From Anaerolineae bacterium (GTDB lineage Bacteria > Chloroflexota > Anaerolineae > Aggregatilineales > Aggregatilineaceae), in assembly GCA_016929355.1 (NCBI GenBank), contig JAFGJA010000164.1, positions 1 through 6,114 of the forward strand: 6,114 nucleotides of DNA, written 5' to 3'. The position numbers were made by a program, and so were the translations under genes. Below, in pieces: positions 1 to 5,572 of the stretch; position 1 is the stretch's first letter, and every line of letters starts with the position of its first letter. The notes beneath the pieces were generated by a model. It ran no database searches, was not told the DNA's origin, and saw only the letters and a list, made by a program, of their open reading frames with translations.

Positions 1-177
1 ACGCTCGAAGCCCCGGCGTCCTACTTCATGAAGTCGCCGCCTGTACAGGTCGCGGACGACATCGCGCGCAACAATACGGAAGCCTTCATTCGCGGCGAAA
101 ATAACAGCACGGTCAAGCCGCCGGAAGGGTGGACGGGCAGCGATAAGCCCTCTGTGCCGGATAATACGCACGCATAG
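1..177 (+). CDS. ino1: Myo-inositol-1-phosphate synthase, C-terminal end (5' part outside window)
   Basis: Frame 1 is open from the window edge to TAG at 175-177 and gives 58 residues. The stretch EAPASYFMKSPPVQ, followed by DDIARNN and EAFIRG, matches from memory the C-terminal end of actinobacterial-type inositol-3-phosphate synthase. Mycobacterial Ino1 ends in a very similar PASAYLMKSPPEQ...DDIAR...EEFI pattern. The family enzyme is a cytosolic NAD-dependent isomerase that turns glucose-6-phosphate into inositol-3-phosphate, the precursor of inositol lipids and soluble inositol solutes. Family members usually end near the EFI/AFI motif. Here about 26 further polar residues follow (ENNSTVKPPEGW... 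to NTHA), an apparently disordered tail. The NAD-binding core lies upstream and cannot be checked. The identification is good for the fragment; activity of the full protein is assumed. Confidence 0.85.
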   Translation, partial: TLEAPASYFMKSPPVQVADDIARNNTEAFIRGENNSTVKPPEGWTGSDKPSVPDNTHA

Positions 178-211
178 GGAGCTATCAGCTTTCAGCCGTC
201 AGCAATCAGCT
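177..211. repeat. Short tandem heptamer array (NTCAGCN)
   Basis: Four consecutive 7-mers sit directly behind the ino1 stop: ATCAGCT (184-190), TTCAGCC (191-197), GTCAGCA (198-204) and ATCAGCT (205-211). A degenerate fifth unit, GGGAGCT, occupies 177-183. The shared core is TCAGC with variable first and last bases. Arrays of this kind are known as short tandemly repeated repetitive (STRR-type) sequences in cyanobacteria and occur in intergenic DNA of other environmental bacteria. No function is evident. They often vary in copy number between strains. Confidence 0.7.
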
Positions 212-213
212 AA

Positions 214-259
214 AAACCGGCGGGGGTGGTCGAGCACACGATCATCCCCGTTTTGATTC
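214..259 (+). repeat. 46-bp hairpin repeat, copy 1
   Basis: This 46-bp block runs from AAACCGGCGG to TTTTGATTC. It recurs in the same orientation at 1523-1568 with 45 of 46 bases identical. The only difference is G226 here against A1535 in the other copy. The block contains a complete hairpin plus its T-run, so the whole terminator-like unit is what is duplicated. The two copies lie 1309 bp apart and bracket the hydrolase gene. Confidence 0.9.
221..254 (+). terminator. Rho-independent terminator of ino1
   Basis: A 12-bp stem pairs 221-232 (CGGGGGTGGTCG) with 239-250 (CGATCATCCCCG) around the 6-nt loop AGCACA. Two of the pairs are G-U in RNA. TTTT follows immediately at 251-254, and more T-rich sequence runs to about 272. 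It lies 44 nt past the ino1 stop and so probably ends that transcript. The T-run is short, so moderate efficiency is expected. Confidence 0.7.
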
Positions 260-263
260 AACT

Positions 264-299
264 TTCGTTTTATCAAATCCTGATGATATAATGGGAATG
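264..299 (+). promoter_or_regulatory. Extended -10 promoter upstream of the hydrolase
   Basis: TGATATAAT at 284-292 is a perfect extended -10 element (TGnTATAAT) for the housekeeping sigma factor. The -35 region is weak: TTCGTT at 264-269 with 17-bp spacing. This is normal for extended -10 promoters. Transcription would begin near 299. The imperfectly spaced inverted arms TGATGA (281-286) and TCATCA (300-305) bracket the -10 and the start point and could be an operator, though arms this short can arise by chance. Confidence 0.6.
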
Positions 300-396
300 T
301 CATCATAGTCTCCCCGTAGCGGCGGGATACCATACCTGTCTTATAAAAACTGCCGAAGATGGTCACGTAATTGCGCGTGGGTCTTCGGTGTTTTTT
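299..396 (+). ncRNA. Putative short transcript or attenuated leader
   Basis: The extended -10 promoter with a start near 299 and the intrinsic terminator ending at 396 delimit a unit of about 98 nt. It has no credible protein; the only tiny frame is ATG TCA TCA TAG at 297-308. It could be a small RNA, or a leader in which readthrough controls the downstream hydrolase. A weak alternative pairing is visible: ACC (334-336) and TCTT (339-342) can pair with GGT (361-363) and AAGA (356-359). This would compete with the left arm of the terminator. No known riboswitch class is recognised. Existence as a transcript is inferred from signals only. Confidence 0.35.
349..396 (+). terminator. Intrinsic terminator/attenuator in the hydrolase leader
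   Basis: CCGAAGA (353-359) pairs with TCTTCGG (382-388), and an inner CACG/CGTG helix (364-367 with 375-378) is possible. The base of the outer stem is followed by TG and then six T (391-396). The shape is that of a Rho-independent terminator. It sits after the putative promoter at 284-292 and before the hydrolase start at 418. It therefore either ends a short RNA or attenuates the hydrolase transcript. Confidence 0.65.
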
Positions 397-402
397 GTTG
401 TA

Positions 403-413
403 GAAGGGAAGAG
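403..413 (+). promoter_or_regulatory. Ribosome-binding site setting the start at 418
   Basis: A purine-rich stretch GAAGGGAAGAG lies just ahead of ATG 418 and supports that codon. The in-frame upstream GTG at 388 lies within the terminator stem and has no Shine-Dalgarno sequence of its own. Confidence 0.6.
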
Positions 414-417
414 TACA

Positions 418-1458
418 ATGAAAAAGATTGTTCGTTTTGGTTTGGCGATTGTGTTGGGGCTAGGCGTTATATTGCCGGGCGCGGCGATCATCGCGCAGGA
501 TGAGGTCTGGACATGTGACGAGGGGCCGAATGATATTCTGGTGGCGGCGGAGGCGGCAAACGGCGAGGTGCGCGATCTGGAAGGTGAGGCGCGAGTCGAA
601 AAACTGACGGAAGCCTATTGGCTGGCGGCTCAGGGTGAAGCGCTTTGTGTGACCAACCCGGATCGATTCCGCGATGCGCAGCGATTGAGACGTAACACGG
701 CTACCCGGCTTCAAAATATTCGAGAGTTTCCTCTGGGACTAGAACCGGGGAAAGTCGATCTTGAAGACTATGGTTTGTTCATGGTGTGCGCAGGCGAGGG
801 CAGCCCGACGGTCATCTTCGAACATGGATGGGGCAACGCGCGGAACATATGGGACAGTGTTCAACCGGCTGTGAGTACGGTGACCCGGAATTGTGTGTAT
901 GACCGGTTGGGTGTTGGTCTGAGCGATCAGGTGTCGAAAGACAGCGTTCGTACAACACAAGATCAGGTTGATGATCTGTTGTTATTACTGGATGCGGCGG
1001 GCATTGATCCGCCGTATATCCTGGTGGGGCACTCAATGGCTGGATACAATCTCTTATTGGTTACTGATCAGAATCCCGATCTTGTCTCCGGGCTTGTGCT
1101 GGTTGATGCGGTACATCCAGACTATTTTGGGGATATGGCTGAGGCCGATTCTGATTTTCATATGACCGAACCGCTAGACAACATCAATAGTGAACACTTC
1201 GATGCGTGGGCGAGTTCTGAGCAAGTCGCTCATATTCAAAATGTAGGCAGTCGTCCATTAGTTGTGTTGACCGCCGGGATCGATCTTGATGAAGACCCAA
1301 TTTGGGAAACGACACAAGCAGATTTTTTGACGTTTTCCCCTAACAGCCGCCAGGTGATTGCGGAGCGCAGTCGTCACGTGATCATGTTTTTTGAGCCAGA
1401 GTTAGTCATCGACGCGATCCTATGGGTGATCGACGAGGCGCGCGCCGCCGAGAAATAG
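418..1458 (+). CDS. Exported alpha/beta-hydrolase fold protein
   Basis: The protein has 346 residues from ATG 418. This start gives a clean signal peptide: MKK, a hydrophobic core at about 7-26, and likely cleavage near A26 or Q27. The mature protein would therefore act outside the cytoplasmic membrane. Residues about 115-340 form an alpha/beta-hydrolase domain. HGWG at 136-139 is the oxyanion-hole HGxG type. GHSMAG at 204-209 is the nucleophile elbow with Ser206. H320 in RSRH is the likely catalytic His. The acid is D230 (LVLVDAVHP) or D289/D291/D293 (TAGIDLDED). Residues about 27-110 are a helical, acidic N-terminal region that I do not recognise. Four cysteines (33, 77, 124, 159) could form disulfides. 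The substrate cannot be told; an esterase, lipase or peptidase-like role is possible. GC content is lower than in the kinase gene. It converges with the kinase gene. Confidence 0.88.
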   Translation: MKKIVRFGLAIVLGLGVILPGAAIIAQDEVWTCDEGPNDILVAAEAANGEVRDLEGEARVEKLTEAYWLAAQGEALCVTNPDRFRDAQRLRRNTATRLQNIREFPLGLEPGKVDLEDYGLFMVCAGEGSPTVIFEHGWGNARNIWDSVQPAVSTVTRNCVYDRLGVGLSDQVSKDSVRTTQDQVDDLLLLLDAAGIDPPYILVGHSMAGYNLLLVTDQNPDLVSGLVLVDAVHPDYFGDMAEADSDFHMTEPLDNINSEHFDAWASSEQVAHIQNVGSRPLVVLTAGIDLDEDPIWETTQADFLTFSPNSRQVIAERSRHVIMFFEPELVIDAILWVIDEARAAEK

Positions 1459-1472
1459 GGGGCAATTTGTAA

Positions 1473-1508
1473 GGGCGTATCGGACGAACCTCTGGTTCGC
1501 ATACGCCC
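1473..1508. repeat. Imperfect palindrome (REP-like hairpin)
   Basis: GGGCGTAT (1473-1480) pairs with ATACGCCC (1501-1508), and CGAACC (1485-1490) pairs with GGTTCG (1494-1499) around a TCT loop. An asymmetric internal loop, CGGA against C, separates the two helices. The hairpin starts 15 nt past the hydrolase stop and has no T-run after it. It is therefore more like an interspersed palindromic element than a classic terminator, although it may protect the 3' end of the mRNA. GGGCG...CGCCC palindromes of this style are, from memory, common between genes in environmental genomes. Confidence 0.55.
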
Positions 1509-1522
1509 AATATCACGCGCCT

Positions 1523-1568
1523 AAACCGGCGGGGATGGTCGAGCACACGATCATCCCCGTTTTGATTC
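1523..1568 (+). repeat. 46-bp hairpin repeat, copy 2
   Basis: This is the second copy of the block at 214-259, in the same orientation and 45/46 identical. It lies between the convergent hydrolase and kinase genes. A1535 replaces G226. Its partner is T in both copies, so the pair is A-U here and G-U in copy 1 and the stem is kept. Confidence 0.9.
1530..1563 (+). terminator. Rho-independent terminator of the hydrolase gene
   Basis: A 12-bp stem pairs 1530-1541 with 1548-1559 (one G-U) around loop AGCACA, followed by TTTT at 1560-1563 and a further TTTTT at 1570-1574. On the + strand this ends the hydrolase transcript. Read from the - strand the same hairpin would form downstream of the kinase gene. 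There it is followed by GCCGGTTTAG, a poor U-tract, so termination of the kinase message here is possible but weaker. No other terminator for the kinase was found. Confidence 0.7.
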
Positions 1569-1584
1569 GTTTTTAGAGGTGCGG

Positions 1585-4296
1585 TCATATCGCCACCGGC
1601 AGCGTGAAATAAAACGTACTCCCCTGCCCCAATTCACTCTCCACCCAGATCGATCCTTCCATCATCTCGACCAGCCGCTTAGTGATCGCCAACCCCATGC
1701 CCGTCCCGCCATACTGCCGCGTGCTGCTGCTATCCACCTGCCGGAACTCGTCAAAGATGTAATCCTGATCCGCCTTGCTGATGCCGATGCCCGTATCGGT
1801 GACGCCGGTTTGCACAAAACGCCGGTTCTTGCGCATCACATCCCGGCAGGTGATCGTGATCGATCCCGCGTGCGTGAACTTGATCGCGTTACTGAGCAGA
1901 TTCGTGATCACCTGGGCGAGTCGTTGGGGATCGGCTTGCACGCGCGGGAGATCGCCGTTCAGATCGTAAACAACCGCCAACCCTTTTGCCTGCAACTGCG
2001 CTTCGAGCGTTTGCACCGTCGCGCGGATCGTGCCCTCTAACCCGATGCGTTCCGTATGCAAAATCATGCGCCCGGCGTCGATCTTCGAGAGGTCGAGCAA
2101 ATCATCGATCAGCGCCAGCAGCGTGTAGCCGTTTTCGCGGATACGATCCATACGGCTGGCCTGACGCTCGTTCAGTGCGCCATACAACCCCTCCATGATC
2201 GTTTCGCTGAACCCGATAATGCTGTTCATGGGCGTGCGTAATTCGTGGCTGATCATAGCGAGAAATTGGCTGCGCAAGGTATTGGCTTCGGCCAACTGCC
2301 GCGCGCGCGCTTCCAGTTCCGTGAATAACAACGCATTCTGGATCGCAATCGTGGCTTGCGCGACCAGCGTCCGCGCCAACTGAATGTCATCCGCCGAGAA
2401 ACGCCGCCCCGGTTCCTGGTCCAGCCATTCCACCACGCCGATCACGTTATCGCCCGTGACCATCGGCACAATCAATTGACTGTGATCCCCTAAATCATTG
2501 AGCAGGCCGCGCGCGCAAGCGGGAATGCCGGGATCATCCACGTAAAATGTGACTGGCTGGCGGGTGTGAATCGCCTTCGCAATGGCGCAATGTTCATCGA
2601 GCGCGAGATAGGCTCCGGTCAGCAAGGGACCATCAGGCTTGCGGTGGTGGTTCGCGCGGTAATCGGCTTCGACCCGGATCGCGCGGTGCTTTTCCTCGTA
2701 AAGTTCGACCATACACGCCGACACACTCAAGGCGCGATTCATGTGCCGCACCACCGCGTTACATAAATCGGGGAGATTCAGGATCGCGGTTAAATCCTGC
2801 CCGATCTGGTAGACGATATTTTGCTCCAACAAACGGCGCTGCATTTGCTGGTAGAGGCGCGCATTTTCCAGCGCGATACTTAACTGCGTGGCGAGCGTTT
2901 CCAGCACATCCTGATCGGTTTCGCTAAACGCATTGATCCGCCGCGAGAGCAGCACCACCGCGCCGATCACCGTTTCCCCGACATTTTCTTCACTGCGCCG
3001 CAGAGGGACGATTAAACAGCTTTGCAGGCGGCGGCTTTCATCAAGCGGCACATATTCGGTCCCGATCCGCAGATCGGGAATATTCTGCACCTGTCCCGAC
3101 TGGATCACATCACGGATCACGCTGTCCGCCAAGACTGCAATCGCTTGATTCGCCGGTTTGTCAAATGATGGATCGGTGAAGGCGCTGGCTTCCGGGTTAA
3201 GCCTGGTGCGCGTTTCGTCAAGCTGCATCACGTACACGGCATGGGGATGGAGCGCCTTCCTGATCAAGGCGCAAGCCCGATCCAGCAGCGCCTGCTGGTT
3301 CAGGATCGCGTACAATTCCTGGCTGATGTGGTTGATCAGGTTGAGCATATCGGCGCGTTCGCGTTCGGCGGCGAATTTCTGCGCGCTGCTGATGCTCACC
3401 GCGATCTGCCGCGCGATAGTTTCGGCTAATTCCAGGTGTTCGGTGGTAAAATCGCCGGTGGTGCGATTCACCAGATTCAAGACGCCGAGGGTGCGCCGCC
3501 GGGTATTCAAGGGGCTATACAGCGCATTCCGGCAAGCCACGCCCGTATCCGGCGGGAGTAGATCATTTTCATACAATGACTCGCCCGTATGGTACGCATC
3601 AATCACTTTGCCGGGGCCATCCAACGGCCAAGTGCGGCGCGGCCATGCCTGCGTCACCCCATACAAGGACGGCTCGTGCAGCACCAATTCGTAATGCATC
3701 TCGTCGTCCGGCAGCAGAATTTGCGCGCCTTCACAATGCAAAATTTCGGCGGTTTCGCGCAAGGCATTGGTCAGCATCACATCGAGATTGGCGGTGGCAC
3801 TGGTGATCGCGGCCAAACGCTGCAAAGCTCCAAGTTGGCGGCGGTGTTCTTCGACATGCGCAACCAATTGGTTATGCGCGCCTAACAAGGTGCGGTTGTG
3901 GTGCATGGTCTTGACCAGCATGGCTAACTGGCTGGTCATCGCCTGCAAGATGTGTTCATGCTGCGGCGTGTACGCCTGGGGACGGTGGCAGGTCACACTC
4001 ACGATGCCGAACAAGTGATCCCCATCCTGCGCCGGAATCACCAACTGCGCCTGCGCGTCAGGGTCTATCCGCGTGAAATATGGCATAAATGTGTCCACCG
4101 TATCGCCCGCCTCATACGGTAGAACCGGCAATGTGTGCAGGATGCCGGTTGCCATGATCGGCGATAGTGATGCTTGTTCCGGGCGCGCCAGATAAATGAT
4201 ACAGCTATCAAACGGTATCACGGTTTGAATCTGTTCGATAAATTGCAGATAGACACGATTCGGCTCCGCCGGAGCAGTATAAACGCGATCTGTCAT
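1585..4296 (-). CDS. Soluble multi-GAF sensor histidine kinase
   Basis: The protein has 903 residues from ATG 4294-4296 (- strand) and is preceded by GAGGGAAA. A TTG five codons upstream is also open but lies inside that ribosome-binding site. No signal peptide or membrane segment is visible, so it should be cytoplasmic. Four GAF-type sensory modules are inferred at about 12-130, 165-305, 325-480 and 495-655, joined by helical linkers. The kinase core follows. The H-box SHELRTPMNSIIGF has the phospho-acceptor His684. The N-box is LLSNAIKFT (Asn803), G1 is DTGIGIS (834-840), the F-box is IFDEF, and G2 is GGTGMGLAI (863-871). All key ATP-binding motifs are intact and the protein ends right after the catalytic domain (FYFTLPVAI). 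It lacks a receiver domain and has no response regulator beside it, so the partner and signal are unknown. GAF domains can bind small molecules, haem or bilins, but no chromophore site is evident. Confidence 0.95.
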   Translation of the reverse strand: MTDRVYTAPAEPNRVYLQFIEQIQTVIPFDSCIIYLARPEQASLSPIMATGILHTLPVLPYEAGDTVDTFMPYFTRIDPDAQAQLVIPAQDGDHLFGIVSVTCHRPQAYTPQHEHILQAMTSQLAMLVKTMHHNRTLLGAHNQLVAHVEEHRRQLGALQRLAAITSATANLDVMLTNALRETAEILHCEGAQILLPDDEMHYELVLHEPSLYGVTQAWPRRTWPLDGPGKVIDAYHTGESLYENDLLPPDTGVACRNALYSPLNTRRRTLGVLNLVNRTTGDFTTEHLELAETIARQIAVSISSAQKFAAERERADMLNLINHISQELYAILNQQALLDRACALIRKALHPHAVYVMQLDETRTRLNPEASAFTDPSFDKPANQAIAVLADSVIRDVIQSGQVQNIPDLRIGTEYVPLDESRRLQSCLIVPLRRSEENVGETVIGAVVLLSRRINAFSETDQDVLETLATQLSIALENARLYQQMQRRLLEQNIVYQIGQDLTAILNLPDLCNAVVRHMNRALSVSACMVELYEEKHRAIRVEADYRANHHRKPDGPLLTGAYLALDEHCAIAKAIHTRQPVTFYVDDPGIPACARGLLNDLGDHSQLIVPMVTGDNVIGVVEWLDQEPGRRFSADDIQLARTLVAQATIAIQNALLFTELEARARQLAEANTLRSQFLAMISHELRTPMNSIIGFSETIMEGLYGALNERQASRMDRIRENGYTLLALIDDLLDLSKIDAGRMILHTERIGLEGTIRATVQTLEAQLQAKGLAVVYDLNGDLPRVQADPQRLAQVITNLLSNAIKFTHAGSITITCRDVMRKNRRFVQTGVTDTGIGISKADQDYIFDEFRQVDSSSTRQYGGTGMGLAITKRLVEMMEGSIWVESELGQGSTFYFTLPVAI

Positions 4297-4305
4297 TGTG
4301 TTTTC

Positions 4306-4309
4306 CCTC
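4306..4309 (-). promoter_or_regulatory. Ribosome-binding site of the kinase gene
   Basis: On the - strand GAGG (within TTGAGGGAAAACACA) precedes ATG 4296 by about 9 nt. This fixes the start at 4296 and argues against the TTG at 4311, which overlaps this site. Confidence 0.65.
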
Positions 4310-4338
4310 AACCCGCTGCGATTGATTGGACACCTTCT

Positions 4339-4367
4339 TTTATAGCCCCGGATGGTGGTTTAGGCAA
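4339..4367 (-). promoter_or_regulatory. Sigma70-type promoter of the kinase gene
   Basis: On the - strand TTGCCT (4367-4362) and TATAAA (4344-4339) are separated by exactly 17 bp. The start point would fall near 4332, giving a leader of about 35 nt before ATG 4296. The -10 matches 5 of 6 consensus bases and the -35 matches 4 of 6. Confidence 0.55.
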
Positions 4368-4379
4368 CTGGTTTGGCAA
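4356..4379. repeat. Direct repeat between divergent promoters
   Basis: TGGTTTAGGCAA (4356-4367) is followed by TGGTTTGGCAA (4369-4379), identical apart from one inserted A. The first copy includes the -35 of the kinase promoter and the second includes the -35 of the promoter facing the other way. Its placement suits a regulator-binding site acting on both genes, but it could also be a chance slippage duplication. Confidence 0.5.
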
Positions 4380-4399
4380 ATGGCGATTTGAGGTATACT
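4373..4399 (+). promoter_or_regulatory. Probable promoter of the SGNH-like gene
   Basis: TTGGCA at 4373-4378 (5/6 of the -35 consensus) and TATACT at 4394-4399 (5/6 of the -10) are separated by 15 bp, which is shorter than the ideal 17. Transcription would begin near 4406. This makes in-frame starts at 4373 and 4388 unusable and agrees with a start at 4454. Confidence 0.45.
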
Positions 4400-4442
4400 A
4401 CACTCAATCAGCTTAAACAAGAAATAAACCCGCTTCCCGATC

Positions 4443-4446
4443 AGGA
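4443..4446 (+). promoter_or_regulatory. Ribosome-binding site selecting GTG 4454
   Basis: AGGA is followed by a 7-nt spacer and then GTG at 4454-4456. No comparable site precedes the earlier in-frame TTG codons. The next in-frame ATG (4526) would fall inside the membrane helix. Confidence 0.6.
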
Positions 4447-4453
4447 AAAAATT

Positions 4454-5551
4454 GTGCCTGACCACCCCCCAAACCATGACACCTCCACAACCACCCTGCG
4501 CCTCCGGCATCCGTTTGGTTATACGATGCTGCTTGCGCTGCTGATCGCGGGCATACTGCTGATCGCGGCGGAAGGGGCGCTGCGTATCCCCGCGCTTGCA
4601 GCGGCGTTACCCGCGCCCGGTCTGGGCAGCACGCACGATCAATTTGAGGTGCAGATCGTCGGGTTGCGCCGCTTTGCCGCCGGTGGCCCGGTTGATTGCA
4701 TTTTCCTGGGTAGTTCAATGGTCCGGCACGGCCTCAAACCGGAGATCGTGACGAACATATACGCCGCGCAGATCGACGCGACACAGAGCGACAACAGGCA
4801 ATCCGGTGAAACGCTGCGCTGCTATACGTTTGGCGTGCTGGGACTGACCGCAGATGGGGCGCGCGCCTTAGCCGATTACCTGATTACGACCTACCAGCCG
4901 CGCCTGCTGGTCTATGGCCTATCCCCGCGCGATTTTTCGCAGCCGCTCGATGAGCGCGCCGATCTGAACCAGCTTGACTGGCTGCGCTATATGAATGGTA
5001 CGTTTACGCTGTCCGGCTGGTTGCACGAACACGCGCGCACCGTGCAATATGGCTGGCTGCTGGATGTGAATCGGCTGGACAAACGCCAGAGTTTAATGGA
5101 TGAGATGGCCGAGAATGGCTACACGCCGAATGATCGCGCATTGGGCCAGATCAATATCGAAAATGAGCTGGCGCGCATCACCACACTGTACCAGACCTAT
5201 GCGCCGGTCCAGGAGGCAGCAGCGTCGGTTGCCGCGATCAGCGCGTTTCATGCGCCGCCGACCACGCAAATTGTGCTGGTCGAAATGCCCGTATACCCGC
5301 CAGTTGTGTTCCGGCTGTTTGGCGCGGATACTTACCAGACCTTCAACGCTGATATAGTGCGTTTCACTGCGCCAGCCGGGGTGATCTATTGGCCGACCAC
5401 GCTGCACAATCTCGTACCGCAAAGGGGCTGGGCCGATCTGAATCATCTGAACGAGGAAGGCGCAACGATATTCAGCACATGGCTCGGCCAGCAGTTAGCG
5501 GCGGCGGTGCTGCGCGGCGATTTACACCCATTGGCGCGCCGCGCAGAGTAA
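4454..5551 (+). CDS. Membrane-anchored SGNH/GDSL-like hydrolase or acyltransferase-type protein
   Basis: The protein has 365 residues from GTG 4454. After a polar N-terminus of about 20 residues comes one hydrophobic helix (about 23-40, YTMLLALLIAGILLIAAE). The rest would lie outside the membrane. FLGSSMVRHG (84-93) is a GSS version of the SGNH block I, with Ser87 or Ser88 as the candidate nucleophile. YGLSPRDF (154-161) resembles the third conserved strand in DltD/DUF1574-like proteins. DLNHLN near the end supplies the Asp328-x-x-His331 pair expected of the catalytic triad. Together these suggest an SGNH-fold enzyme handling acyl or acetyl groups on cell-surface glycans or lipids, as seen for related families. 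The substrate is unknown and no polysaccharide genes are visible nearby. It is divergent from the kinase gene and lies 87 bp ahead of the FHA gene on the same strand. Confidence 0.72.
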   Translation: MPDHPPNHDTSTTTLRLRHPFGYTMLLALLIAGILLIAAEGALRIPALAAALPAPGLGSTHDQFEVQIVGLRRFAAGGPVDCIFLGSSMVRHGLKPEIVTNIYAAQIDATQSDNRQSGETLRCYTFGVLGLTADGARALADYLITTYQPRLLVYGLSPRDFSQPLDERADLNQLDWLRYMNGTFTLSGWLHEHARTVQYGWLLDVNRLDKRQSLMDEMAENGYTPNDRALGQINIENELARITTLYQTYAPVQEAAASVAAISAFHAPPTTQIVLVEMPVYPPVVFRLFGADTYQTFNADIVRFTAPAGVIYWPTTLHNLVPQRGWADLNHLNEEGATIFSTWLGQQLAAAVLRGDLHPLARRAE

Positions 5552-5572
5552 GCCGACATGACCATAGTTAGA

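Noticed and set aside
177..211. CRISPR-like array
   Set aside because: The units are contiguous 7-mers with no spacers, so this is a tandem heptamer array and not a CRISPR.
388..417. Longer start (GTG 388) for the hydrolase
   Set aside because: The codon lies in the stem of the leader terminator, has no ribosome site, and would put ten residues ahead of a good signal peptide.
214..1568. Insertion sequence or composite transposon bounded by the 46-bp repeats
   Set aside because: No transposase, no terminal inverted repeats and no target-site duplication are visible. The repeats are direct and are themselves terminator hairpins.
1579..2040. 153-codon open frame on the + strand
   Set aside because: It runs antisense to the kinase's conserved catalytic domain, has no recognisable domain or ribosome site, and is Arg/His/Pro-rich as expected of a shadow frame in GC-rich DNA.
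3158..3694. 178-codon open frame on the + strand
   Set aside because: It is antisense to GAF2-GAF3 of the kinase. Its Ser/Arg-rich composition and lack of motifs mark it as a shadow.
4326..4346. TTGGAC ... TATAGC as a + strand promoter
   Set aside because: The hexamers are only 9 bp apart, far too close for a sigma70 promoter.
4413..4718. 101-codon open frame on the - strand
   Set aside because: It overlaps the membrane helix and GSS motif of the SGNH-like gene in antisense and carries no domain of its own.
5093..5446. 117-codon open frame on the - strand
   Set aside because: It is antisense to the SGNH-like gene, with no motif and no plausible start signal.
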